A DNA stretch of 64,000 bases from an uncultured Pelagibacteraceae bacterium. GTDB lineage: Bacteria; Pseudomonadota; Alphaproteobacteria; Pelagibacterales; Pelagibacteraceae. Of the stretch, positions 34,426 through 43,114 are shown piece by piece. Location of the stretch: contig CACGON010000003.1 in the NCBI GenBank assembly GCA_902574695.1, forward strand, positions 1 through 64,000, in the 5' to 3' direction. The notes under the pieces were generated by a model that made no database searches, was not told where the DNA came from, and saw only the letters and a list, made by a program, of their open reading frames with translations. Positions within the stretch are counted from its first letter, which is position 1, and each line of letters starts with the position of its first letter. The translations under genes and the position numbers were made by a program.

Positions 34426-36648
34426 TTAGTTTACTAAAGGCTTTCCAGTCTTAAGGGTATGCTTAATTCTGTCTTGTGTTTTTTTATTTTCAATTAGTCT
34501 CATAAACGAGTCCAATTCTAATTTGTATAAATCGTCCTCTGTTAACCTCTGATCCAAAGATGTGTTACCCCCACTTAAAACGTTGGCAAGCTCTTTACCT
34601 ACTTCCATTCCATGGTCTAAAATTACTTTATCATTGTATAATTTTTCCAATACCTTTATCATTTTTTCTTTTAGGGAATTTCCTGATAAATTAAAACTAC
34701 ATTCCAAAGGTGGTTTAAAATCTTTATTATTATCTATAATTTCTTTAGAAACCGAAAACAAACTATTTCTATTCATTATTATTTTATCTTTAGGGCTCAA
34801 ATATTTAAGAGGTACAGCTTCAACAGGAGAGGTTGCGGTTTTACCATATCCAATAATATCAAAAACTTTTAATGGTGCAAAATCAGGATCTTTTTTTGCC
34901 TCATCTGTTTGAGACCACCTCCATAACATTTCTTTACATCCGCCGCCAGCAGGCACTAAACCAACCATCGTTTCAACTAAACCAACAACAATGTTTGTAT
35001 GTGAAGCAACAAAGTTGCTTTGAACCAAAACCTCAAATCCTCCACCGAGAGTTAAACCTGATGGTGCTGAGACTACAGGATGCTTTGAATACTTTAATGT
35101 CTTACAAGTTTCTTGAAAATATTTAATAAATTTTTCTATAGACTTATAATCATTCTTTTCGGCAAAACTCATTGTATAGCTTAAATTAACTCCAGCAGAA
35201 AATTGCATACTTTCATTTATAATTATTAAAGGTTTATCTGTTGCATTTTTTAATGCGTCCATAGAGTCATAATCTAAAGCACATGCCTTAGTCGTAAATT
35301 CAACAATATTGAAGTCTTTGAATCTGTGTATCTCAGCAGAATTATTCTTATCGAGCTTAAGTGCAGTTGGACGTACTTTTGCTAAGGTTTGAATATCAGT
35401 ATAAATCTGCCTTTCACCATAAAAATCCTCATTCATATTCTTTTGTAAATTTTCTAAGAATTTATTTCCCTTAAATTCATCTATTCTTTCAAAAAAATTT
35501 TTTACACCAATTGATTTTAACATTTCAAAGGGTCCCATTGCCCAATTAAAACCTAATCGCATTGCTTCATCTATATCATTAAATTTATCAGTAATTCCTG
35601 GTACTAATGAGGATGCATACTTAATTATTTTTGAAATTACAGACCACGCATACTTACCATATTTGTCATCTCTATTTATTAAACTATTTAAATTTACTGT
35701 ATCAATTCCTAAATCGATTTTTTTTGAGGGAGAATACTTTTCATTTTCTAAATTTATAGCTTCTAGAACTTTTTGATTATTATCTTTGTTAACTCTGTAA
35801 AATCCACCTTTTCCTTTTCTACCAGTATATCCTTGTTTTATGAGTTTAGTAACTAATGGTATCTCTTGTGCTACAATTTGAAATTCATCATTCTTTGATA
35901 ATTCTTTTACAAAACTTTTTAACACATCTGCCATTAAGTCTATTCCAATTAAATCATATAAGCCAAACACACCAGTTTTCGGTATACCCATTGGTCTTCC
36001 AAATACGGCATCTGCTTCCTCAATAGTTAATTTCATTTTAAAAGCTTCTGTCATGGCAACTTGCATTGCATAGACACCAATTCTATTTCCAAGAAAACCT
36101 GGAGTATCATTACAAACTATTGCTCCCTTACCTAATTCTTTCTCACAAAACTTTTTAAGAGAATTTATTTTGCCAATATCATTATTTTCATTTTTAACTA
36201 TCTCTAGTAACCCCATATACCTAACTGGATTAAAAAAGTGTGTTATACAAAAATCTTTTTTTTCTTCTGTACTAAGCTTTTCTGATAAAACTTTAATTGG
36301 TATTGAAGATGTGTTTGATGAAACTATTGCTCCTGATTTTCTATTTTTAAAAATTTTTTCATAAATATTATGCTTAATGTCAATTCTTTCGACAACTGCT
36401 TCAACAACCCAATCTGCTTCCTTTACAATGTCAAAGTCATCATTGATGTTGCCTACATTTATATTGTTAATTTTCTTTTTATCTATTAATAAAGGTGGTC
36501 TTGATTTATATATCCTGTCTCTCGCTTTTTCACTTATCTCGGTTGTTAAGTCTAGAAGAGTGACTGGAACATTTGCATTACATAAGTGAGCAGCAATACC
36601 ACTTCCCATGGTTCCCGAACCAATTACTACAACTTTTTTTATATCCAT
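34426..36648 (-). CDS. fadN: 3-hydroxyacyl-CoA dehydrogenase / enoyl-CoA hydratase fusion (FadN-type)
   Basis: 740 residues with the dehydrogenase first: GSGTMGSGIAAHL (NAD motif, residues 10-22), SSNTSSIPIKVLSE, THFFNPVRYMGLLEIV and NDTPGFLGNRIG. A second helical HAD domain covers about 320-400, then a crotonase-like part from about 430 with APSGLTLGGGFEV and GLVPAGGG as oxyanion-hole loops. This order is that of FadN, not FadB/FadJ (hydratase first). It would carry out the two middle steps of beta-oxidation. It follows 3 bases after the importer permease, as the last gene of the long minus-strand run. Confidence 0.86.
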   Translation of the reverse strand: MDIKKVVVIGSGTMGSGIAAHLCNANVPVTLLDLTTEISEKARDRIYKSRPPLLIDKKKINNINVGNINDDFDIVKEADWVVEAVVERIDIKHNIYEKIFKNRKSGAIVSSNTSSIPIKVLSEKLSTEEKKDFCITHFFNPVRYMGLLEIVKNENNDIGKINSLKKFCEKELGKGAIVCNDTPGFLGNRIGVYAMQVAMTEAFKMKLTIEEADAVFGRPMGIPKTGVFGLYDLIGIDLMADVLKSFVKELSKNDEFQIVAQEIPLVTKLIKQGYTGRKGKGGFYRVNKDNNQKVLEAINLENEKYSPSKKIDLGIDTVNLNSLINRDDKYGKYAWSVISKIIKYASSLVPGITDKFNDIDEAMRLGFNWAMGPFEMLKSIGVKNFFERIDEFKGNKFLENLQKNMNEDFYGERQIYTDIQTLAKVRPTALKLDKNNSAEIHRFKDFNIVEFTTKACALDYDSMDALKNATDKPLIIINESMQFSAGVNLSYTMSFAEKNDYKSIEKFIKYFQETCKTLKYSKHPVVSAPSGLTLGGGFEVLVQSNFVASHTNIVVGLVETMVGLVPAGGGCKEMLWRWSQTDEAKKDPDFAPLKVFDIIGYGKTATSPVEAVPLKYLSPKDKIIMNRNSLFSVSKEIIDNNKDFKPPLECSFNLSGNSLKEKMIKVLEKLYNDKVILDHGMEVGKELANVLSGGNTSLDQRLTEDDLYKLELDSFMRLIENKKTQDRIKHTLKTGKPLVN

Positions 36649-36651
36649 TTT

Positions 36652-37506
36652 TTATCTATTTATTCCTCTGAGCCTTTCTGATCTTCTTCTAAGTAACTCA
36701 GCTGTAACAAGAATTAAAGTAGATAAAATTATTAAACATGTCGCAACAGCTAATATTGTTGGGCTTAACTGTTCTCTTAAACCAGTCCACATTTGAATTG
36801 GAATTGTTGTATTTTCAAGACCAGCTAAAAATAAAACCACAACAACTTCATCAAATGAAGTTACAAAAGCGAATAGCCCCCCTGAAATAACGCCTGGTAA
36901 AATTAATGGTAACGTGATTTTCATAAATGTGTTTACTGGATCACTTCCTAAACTTGATGCAGCCCTTGTAACACTATGATCAAAACCAGATAAGGTTGCT
37001 GTAACAGTGATTACTACAAATGGAGTTCCTAAAATAATGTGTGCTAATACAATACCTGTGTGAGTTGCTGCAAGACCTGCTTTTGCCATAAAAAAGAAAA
37101 TAGCTACTCCAGAAATGATTAATGGAACGATCATTGGAGAAATTAAAGTTGCCATAATTAATCCTTTATAGGGCATATGTCTGCTGCTTAAACCTAATGC
37201 AGCTACTGTTCCTAATAAAACAGAGCCTAATGTTGCAAATATTGCAATTATAAAACTATTTTTAGCTGCTAAGCCCCAAGGATTTTTGGTTCCATAAATC
37301 ATATCTTTATACCATCTCAAAGAAAAGGCATCTGGATCTAAACGCTTCATTCCATCTGAAAAACTTAAAAACTCCTCGGCATTAAAAGATAAAGGAAATA
37401 TGACAAACAGTGGTGCAATCAAGAAAAAGAAAACACAAGTACATATAAGCAAATAAACATAGTGCCAAATTCTGTAATGTGGTTCTGTATATTTTGGTAG
37501 TGCCAT
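36652..37506 (-). CDS. PotC-type ABC importer permease
   Basis: 284 residues, about six membrane spans with the permease EAA loop in AASSLGSDPVNTFMKITLPLILPGV. Length and sequence match PotC/PotI of spermidine/putrescine importers. It pairs with the longer PotB-type permease, whose gene ends 2 bases before its start. The substrate of this system is not polyamine by necessity; see the neighbouring DoeA/EutA-like enzymes. Confidence 0.87.
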   Translation of the reverse strand: MALPKYTEPHYRIWHYVYLLICTCVFFFLIAPLFVIFPLSFNAEEFLSFSDGMKRLDPDAFSLRWYKDMIYGTKNPWGLAAKNSFIIAIFATLGSVLLGTVAALGLSSRHMPYKGLIMATLISPMIVPLIISGVAIFFFMAKAGLAATHTGIVLAHIILGTPFVVITVTATLSGFDHSVTRAASSLGSDPVNTFMKITLPLILPGVISGGLFAFVTSFDEVVVVLFLAGLENTTIPIQMWTGLREQLSPTILAVATCLIILSTLILVTAELLRRRSERLRGINR

Positions 37507-37508
37507 AA

Positions 37509-38762
37509 TTATCCTAATTTAATATTATCAATACCCACGAGTTTGTTATAAATCCAATAAATAGCTAATACCCCAGCTAAAAGCATAAGCCCCATTGCTG
37601 AAGCAAAACTCCAATCCAATGTACTTTTCATATGGAAAGCGATTTGGTTACTTATTAATGTCCCTGAAGCACCACCTACTAATGCTGGTGTTATGTAGTA
37701 ACCAATTGCCAAAATAAATACTAATAAACAGCCAGCACCTATACCTGGTATAGTCAATGGAAAATAAACTTTCCAAAAAGCTACGAAAGGTGTTCCGCCT
37801 AATGATTTTCCAGCTCTCATTAAGCTTGGTGAAATAGTTTTCATCACACTGTACAAAGGTAAGACCATGAACGGCAATAGAATTTGTGTCATTGCAACAT
37901 AAGTTCCTGTTTTGTTATACATCATTTCTGGTCTTGCATCGTCTGCTACCAATCCAATAAATACAAAAAAATCATTAACCACTCCTTGTTGCTGAAGTAA
38001 AATCATCCAACTAGCTGTTCGAACAAGAAGAGATGTCCAAAATGGAAGTAGCACACATATCATTAATAGGTTGCTATATTTCATAGGTAGAGTTGCAAGT
38101 AAATGTGCTATTGGATATGCCATTAAAAAACATAATAGAGTTACAAAGAAAGCAACTTCCAATGTTCTTAACCACAATACTCTGTGAATTTGTCTGTCTT
38201 CAGGAACATTCACAATTTTTCCATCCTCGTTTTCATACATATCTATTCCTTTGAGATATTTTGCATTTGTAAACGAAGCTGATCTTCTTTGAATTGCTCT
38301 CCAGTATTCTACGTTTGCCCAACGCTTGTGAACACCCATTATTTGTTCTTTATAATTTCCCTCTTCAAACTTTTTCATTTTTCGTTTCAGTTTTTTCAAA
38401 ATACTTTTGAAGCCATTTTTTTCATAATTGAGTTGTGTTGCTAATTTACCGAAAGTTTTTTCTTCAACTAAAAGTTTATAGTCGAAATAAAAAGCTTCAA
38501 AAACTTTCTCCGGGGGAAGTTCTTTTCCATCCCAATCTTCCATTGCTTTAAAAGTCTTAGGAAGCATATTTGTGACCATTCTGTCATCAATACTTCTCAT
38601 CAACATATCTCCAATTGGAAAAATATAAGTAATAATTAAAAATAAAAGAAGTGGAGCAACTAATAGAAAAGCTTTTAATTTATTTTTTCTCTCAGCTTTT
38701 TTTAGACTTACCTCGAGAGGAATTCCATCGGTTGTTAAAATTTTTTGTGTTTCACTGCTCAT
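37509..38762 (-). CDS. PotB-type ABC importer permease with a long extramembrane insert
   Basis: 417 residues, about 130 longer than the usual PotB/PotH (about 285). One span is at about residues 31-50. A charged insert of about 150 residues follows (including KSILKKLKRKMKKFEEGN) before the remaining five spans. The EAA loop is AGKSLGGTPFVAFWKVYFPLTIPGI. It forms the membrane pore with the PotC-type partner. The start ATG at 38762 lies just beyond a strong terminator hairpin after the binding-protein gene, so expression of the permeases depends on readthrough. Confidence 0.86.
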   Translation of the reverse strand: MSSETQKILTTDGIPLEVSLKKAERKNKLKAFLLVAPLLLFLIITYIFPIGDMLMRSIDDRMVTNMLPKTFKAMEDWDGKELPPEKVFEAFYFDYKLLVEEKTFGKLATQLNYEKNGFKSILKKLKRKMKKFEEGNYKEQIMGVHKRWANVEYWRAIQRRSASFTNAKYLKGIDMYENEDGKIVNVPEDRQIHRVLWLRTLEVAFFVTLLCFLMAYPIAHLLATLPMKYSNLLMICVLLPFWTSLLVRTASWMILLQQQGVVNDFFVFIGLVADDARPEMMYNKTGTYVAMTQILLPFMVLPLYSVMKTISPSLMRAGKSLGGTPFVAFWKVYFPLTIPGIGAGCLLVFILAIGYYITPALVGGASGTLISNQIAFHMKSTLDWSFASAMGLMLLAGVLAIYWIYNKLVGIDNIKLG

Positions 38763-38766
38763 AAAT

Positions 38767-38794
38767 AAAAAAGGGCGGTTATAAATAACCGCCC
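38767..38794 (-). terminator. Intra-operon terminator/attenuator hairpin after the binding-protein gene
   Basis: A 22-base stem-loop at 38773-38794 (arms GGGCGGTTAT and its complement), read on the minus strand, is followed by six T (38772-38767). It stands between the binding-protein gene and the permease genes of the same importer, so it likely lowers permease expression relative to the binding protein. Confidence 0.9.
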
Positions 38795-38832
38795 TAAATA
38801 TATTATATAATTTTAGTCTTTAAAACTTAAAA

Positions 38833-39948
38833 TTATAGTCCTGCTTTCATAGCTTCCCATTTTTCTCCAAGCTCTGTACCGTTATCAGCCCAGAAAATAG
38901 GGTCAACTAAGAAGTAGTTTTTAGTGTTTTGTTTAGCTGTTGGCATTTGTGGTACCATGTTTGTTTTACCATCTTTATACCAAGGCTCTCCAGCTTCCAT
39001 AACTTTAAGAGATGATTTTCTCCAAGGAGCGTAAGCAATATACTTAGCACTTCCAGCTAACATCTCTGTACTTGTCATCATCGCTAGAGCTTTTTTAGCA
39101 TCAGCTTCGTTTGGTCCACCTTTAACTAGAACAAAGTATTCGTAGTCAAGACCTTGACCATCCCAAACTTGTTTGATTGGAGCGCCTTCGCCAACTTCTG
39201 CGTTGAAGAATCTTCCGTTCCAACCTGTTGCCATTACAACTTCACCTGAAACTAATAGTTCTGGTGGTTGAGCACCTGCTGACCAAAATACACATCCGCC
39301 ATTTGGATCTGTGCAAAGTGCTTTGATCTTATTCATTGCTCTTTCTACACCTGCTTCAGTTTCTAAAGCTTTATAGATTTTTGCTCCACCTTTTCCTGGT
39401 TTAATACCATCTGCTGCTAAAGCGATCTCTAAATTTGTTAAAGCGCTTTTGTAGATAGCTCTTTTTCCAGGGAATTTTTTAGTGTTAAAGAAATCTTTGA
39501 TAGTCTTTGGAGTGCCTTTAACATTCTGAGTGTTATAAGCATAGTTCCAAGAGTATAAAATATTTCCTACAGCACATTTACTTGGCATTGGAGCAAAGAA
39601 ATCTTTACTCGCTGGAGTTCCATCTGGCGCTGGTGGGAAGTCTTTGTCAAAATCAAATTCAACAAATAAACCTTCGTCACATCCAGTAATAGTATCCATT
39701 GCAAATACGTCGATTATATCCCACGTAATTTTGCCAGCCTCTTTTTGTGCTTTAATTTCTGATAGTCCACCAGAATAGTCGACCCAATTGATCTCTATTC
39801 CAAGTTTCTTAGCAGTAGGATCACCATATCCTAACTTTTGAGACTCTGTATAAGCTCCACCCCAAGATACAGCTGTAACTGCAAATGCTGATGAAGTTAT
39901 TGAAAGAGCAAAAGATAGAACTAGTAATAGTTTACTTAATTTTCTCAT
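38833..39948 (-). CDS. PotD/PotF-type ABC importer substrate-binding protein
   Basis: 371 residues. The signal peptide covers about 1-23 (LSFALSITSSAFA). Mature features are SWGGAYTESQKLGYGDPTA near the N-terminus and the hinge region VMATGWNGRFFNAE of the extracellular binding protein family 1/PotD class. It captures substrate in the periplasm for the PotBC-type permeases. A strong RBS (CGGAGGA) and a good promoter suggest high expression. The family covers polyamines, opines and other amines; with ectoine-type enzymes next door, an ectoine-like or amino-acid-derived osmolyte is possible. Confidence 0.88.
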   Translation of the reverse strand: MRKLSKLLLVLSFALSITSSAFAVTAVSWGGAYTESQKLGYGDPTAKKLGIEINWVDYSGGLSEIKAQKEAGKITWDIIDVFAMDTITGCDEGLFVEFDFDKDFPPAPDGTPASKDFFAPMPSKCAVGNILYSWNYAYNTQNVKGTPKTIKDFFNTKKFPGKRAIYKSALTNLEIALAADGIKPGKGGAKIYKALETEAGVERAMNKIKALCTDPNGGCVFWSAGAQPPELLVSGEVVMATGWNGRFFNAEVGEGAPIKQVWDGQGLDYEYFVLVKGGPNEADAKKALAMMTSTEMLAGSAKYIAYAPWRKSSLKVMEAGEPWYKDGKTNMVPQMPTAKQNTKNYFLVDPIFWADNGTELGEKWEAMKAGL

Positions 39949-39982
39949 TTATCCTCCGTTTAAACGTTTTTTTAAAAAACCG

Positions 39983-40011
39983 ATTACAGCAAGATATAAA
40001 GTATGAGTCAA
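39983..40011 (-). promoter_or_regulatory. Sigma-70 promoter of the binding-protein gene
   Basis: On the minus strand TTGACT (40011-40006), 17-base spacer, TGTAAT (39988-39983), then a 35-base leader with ACGGAGGA before ATG 39948. This internal promoter lets the binding protein be transcribed apart from the ATPase gene upstream. Confidence 0.65.
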
Positions 40012-40072
40012 CAGCCCATTTTGTAAAAAAGCCTTTTATTTTCTTACTATAGAATGATTTTAAACTTGATAA

Positions 40073-41161
40073 TTATTTCGGGTCAAGTGCTCGAGCGTCA
40101 TGACTATTCCAGCTAACATTTATCTGATTGCCAAGCTTAATATCCATATTGGCTGAACTATTTGGAACTTTTAAAATAAATTCTTTATTTCCTAAAAGAT
40201 CTAATCTTACTCTTGTATGATCCCCATGATAAATAACTTCTTCTATTTTACCTTTAAAATTATTATCCATTTTTTCTTTTGTGTTAATTAGAGCTCTCTC
40301 AGGTCTTAATGAAACAGTTGTTTTATCCCCATTCGATTTGACAGTAATAGGATTAGCTAATATTTCTGAACCGTCATTCAATTTTACTTTACATTTTTCT
40401 TGAGAAAAATTTGTTACCTGTCCACCAAAAGTATTGTTTTCACCTATAAATTCTGCAACAAAAGAATTTACTGGCTCTTCATAAAGTTTATCTGGTGATG
40501 AAAGTTGTTGAACTTTTCCATCGTTAAATACTGCAATTCTATTCGACATTGTTAATGCTTCACTTTGGTCATGTGTAACATATACAACAGTTACTCCTAT
40601 ACTTTCGTGAATGTGTTTAATTTCATATTGCATACTCTCTCTTAAATTTTTATCTAATGCACCCAAAGGTTCATCCATTAAAACAACTGCTGGATCAAAT
40701 ACAAGTGCTCTTGCAACAGCAACCCTTTGTTGCTGACCACCTGATAGTTGGCCAGGCATTCTGTTTTCAAAGCCAGTTAAAGATACCATCGATAATGCTT
40801 TATCAACTTTTTTATCTATGTCATCTTTTGGAATTTTTCTTACTCTTAATGGAAATGCTAAATTTTCATAAACTGTCATATGTGGAAACAAAGCATAATT
40901 TTGAAATACCATCCCAATACCTCTTTTGTGAGGTGGAATATTTGAAATTGGATTTGCATCTAAATATATTTCTCCATTAGTTGGAGTTTCAAAACCTGCT
41001 AACATCATTAAGCATGTAGTTTTGCCTGAACCAGATGGTCCAAGCATTGTTATAAATTCACCTTCAGCGATGTCTAAATTTAAATCTTTTACAACTAAAA
41101 CTTTTCCGTCGTAGCTTTTATCTACTTTATCAAACTTTACGAATTGTTCGTTCTTTGGCAT
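40073..41161 (-). CDS. PotA-type ABC importer ATP-binding protein
   Basis: 362 residues. Walker A GPSGSGKTT, signature LSGGQQQR, Walker B VVLMDEP, switch His in VYVTHDQSEALTMS. A C-terminal TOBE domain (about 290-360) follows, as in PotA/MalK-type ATPases. It powers the PotBC-type permeases. It lies 38 bases after the M24 enzyme gene and 124 bases before the binding-protein start. Confidence 0.9.
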   Translation of the reverse strand: MPKNEQFVKFDKVDKSYDGKVLVVKDLNLDIAEGEFITMLGPSGSGKTTCLMMLAGFETPTNGEIYLDANPISNIPPHKRGIGMVFQNYALFPHMTVYENLAFPLRVRKIPKDDIDKKVDKALSMVSLTGFENRMPGQLSGGQQQRVAVARALVFDPAVVLMDEPLGALDKNLRESMQYEIKHIHESIGVTVVYVTHDQSEALTMSNRIAVFNDGKVQQLSSPDKLYEEPVNSFVAEFIGENNTFGGQVTNFSQEKCKVKLNDGSEILANPITVKSNGDKTTVSLRPERALINTKEKMDNNFKGKIEEVIYHGDHTRVRLDLLGNKEFILKVPNSSANMDIKLGNQINVSWNSHDARALDPK

Positions 41162-41199
41162 GGTGATTTAAAACATTTGTTGGTAATTTTTTCAAGTTC

Positions 41200-42366
41200 T
41201 TATTTTATGTATAAATCTCTTGAAAAATTGCAAAATAATTCACTTCCTTTGTCTGTAACCCGAACAGATTCAGATGCTTCAACACCCCATTCACCAAATT
41301 GCATTACAGCAATCATATGAAAACATACATTGGGTTGTAGTTCAGTTTTATCTCCTTTATAGATATTTAAAGTATGCTCTCCCCAGTCTGGAGGATATCC
41401 AATTCCAATTGAGTAACCAGTTCTAGACTCTTTTTTAATATTATACTTATCTAAGACTGCCCAAAAATTTTGTGCAACATCATCAGCAGTATTTCCAGGT
41501 TTGGTTGCTTCAATACCAGCATTTAAAGCTTCATTGGTTGCTTTCATAGCATCAATCTTTTTTTGCTCTGGTTTACCGAGCTGGACGGTTCTAGCCATTG
41601 GGCAGTGGTATCTTTTAACAACACCCGATAATTCTATTATAGTTGCTTCACCTTTGACAAATTTATCGTCGGTTGCTGTCAAATGTGAAGCAGAAGTTCC
41701 TTTACCTGTTGGCAATAAAGTTGCAATACTTGCGTACTCTCCTCCAACTTCTGGTGTTCCTTTAAAAAGAGCTTTTTGAATTTCACCTACAGCATCACAT
41801 TGTCTTACTCCTGGATTAATTATTTCCATCGCGACCTTCATGGCTTGTTGAGATATTTTGGCTGCAGTTTTCATATATCCTATCTCTGCATTTGATTTTA
41901 CAAGTCGCACCCAATTAACTAATCTTTCTGAGTCTTGTATTTTAGCATTTGGAAGTCCATGTTTTAATTTTTTATAACAGTAAGCTGTAAAATAATGACT
42001 ATCCATTTCAACACCAATATTTAACTTTTCCCAACCCCTTTTCTTTATTAGATCAATCAATGAGTCGTATGGATGAATAGGCCATGTATGAATATACTTT
42101 TCATCATAGACAATTATATTTTCATCTTTTAAATAAGTTTTTATATATGCACCACCGGCATCTTGAGCTCTAACAAAACATAATGGTTCCTCGCAATCAA
42201 TATGAACAATAACACATTGGGAATAATAAAATGACCAAGCATCGTAACCTGTCAAATAGTTCATGTTATTTGTATCCTGAGATATTAAAAGATCGATTCC
42301 TTTTTCCTGCATAAGTTTTTTTGTTTTGTTTAAACGATCTTTATATTCTTCTTTAGAAAAAGTCAT
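41200..42366 (-). CDS. doeA: DoeA/EutD-like M24 hydrolase (ectoine hydrolase-type)
   Basis: 388 residues from ATG 42366, one base after the upstream stop; a longer in-frame version from 42468 would run back into that gene and is unlikely. The creatinase-like N-terminal domain (SQDTNNMNYLTGYDAWSFY) and C-terminal pita-bread domain (LPTGKGTSASHLTATDDKF, RYHCPMARTVQLG, SRTGYSIGIGYPPDWGEH) match ectoine hydrolase DoeA/EutD in sequence as I recall it. Those enzymes, unlike prolidases, lack most of the metal ligands; here too few candidate ligands are seen. It would open the ectoine or hydroxyectoine ring. Related M24 enzymes are the alternative. Confidence 0.75.
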   Translation of the reverse strand: MTFSKEEYKDRLNKTKKLMQEKGIDLLISQDTNNMNYLTGYDAWSFYYSQCVIVHIDCEEPLCFVRAQDAGGAYIKTYLKDENIIVYDEKYIHTWPIHPYDSLIDLIKKRGWEKLNIGVEMDSHYFTAYCYKKLKHGLPNAKIQDSERLVNWVRLVKSNAEIGYMKTAAKISQQAMKVAMEIINPGVRQCDAVGEIQKALFKGTPEVGGEYASIATLLPTGKGTSASHLTATDDKFVKGEATIIELSGVVKRYHCPMARTVQLGKPEQKKIDAMKATNEALNAGIEATKPGNTADDVAQNFWAVLDKYNIKKESRTGYSIGIGYPPDWGEHTLNIYKGDKTELQPNVCFHMIAVMQFGEWGVEASESVRVTDKGSELFCNFSRDLYIK

Positions 42367-42367
42367 A

Positions 42368-43114
42368 TTAGTTTGAATTGAATAACCTTCCAAAACCTTT
42401 AATAGAATTATTTTTTCCAATTTTTTCAAGGGCATCCCAAATGAGAGTTTGATTACTTGAAAGGACAATTTTTTTTATTTTTTTTTCAAGTTTGTTTAAT
42501 ATTGATAAAATTGGCAAGGCGGTACATGAAACAAATAAAGCGTCAGCATTTTTGTGATCCATTTTGGTTAAAACTTTAAATAAATAGTCTGGATCAACTT
42601 TGCCAATATCTATATCTGATTTAATATTAAAATATGAATTTGAAGTAATAATAAAATTTTCACTTTTAAAAAAGTCACAAACTTCATCGTTTAATTTTTT
42701 TGGATAAGGTGTAAATAAAGATATTTTTTTAATTTTCATTTTTCTTAAAGCTTTAATTGCTGCTGTACTTGGAGTAACAACTTTTGCACTTGGTTTAGCT
42801 TTTTTAATTTTTTTTTCTATTGATTTAAAACCAGCAGCTATTGTTCCTGATGTACAGCCGTAAGCAACACAATCAATTTTTTGAGCTGGCAATAATTCTC
42901 TTGTCACTTTAGTGACTTCTTTTGACATTTTAATAAGATTTTTACTTGTTAAAGGGTTATAGCATTTAATTCTGTTAACAAAAAAATCTATTTTCTTTCC
43001 TGATATTACTTTTGTAAAATCTTTCTCAATCATAAAATCACTAGCTAACGCAATTAATCCAACTCTTGGATTTGATTTTTTTAAATATTGAGGCTTTATT
43101 TTTTTTATATACAT
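42368..43114 (-). CDS. eutA: EutA-like Asp/Glu racemase-superfamily protein
   Basis: 248 residues. The two catalytic Cys of the Asp/Glu racemase/maleate isomerase superfamily are at Cys87 (VAYGCTSGTIAAG) and Cys197 (LFVSCTALPIL). The order next to a DoeA/EutD-like gene matches EutA in ectoine-utilisation operons; EutA's exact reaction is not firmly established, though an epimerase/isomerase step is assumed. It shares one base with the stop of the fusion gene upstream and is one base from the DoeA-like start, so it is translationally coupled on both sides. Confidence 0.72.
   Translation of the reverse strand: MYIKKIKPQYLKKSNPRVGLIALASDFMIEKDFTKVISGKKIDFFVNRIKCYNPLTSKNLIKMSKEVTKVTRELLPAQKIDCVAYGCTSGTIAAGFKSIEKKIKKAKPSAKVVTPSTAAIKALRKMKIKKISLFTPYPKKLNDEVCDFFKSENFIITSNSYFNIKSDIDIGKVDPDYLFKVLTKMDHKNADALFVSCTALPILSILNKLEKKIKKIVLSSNQTLIWDALEKIGKNNSIKGFGRLFNSN

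Noticed and set aside
42367-42468. Longer start for the DoeA-like gene
   Set aside because: It would overlap the EutA-like gene; ATG 42366 one base after that stop gives the family-typical N-terminus.
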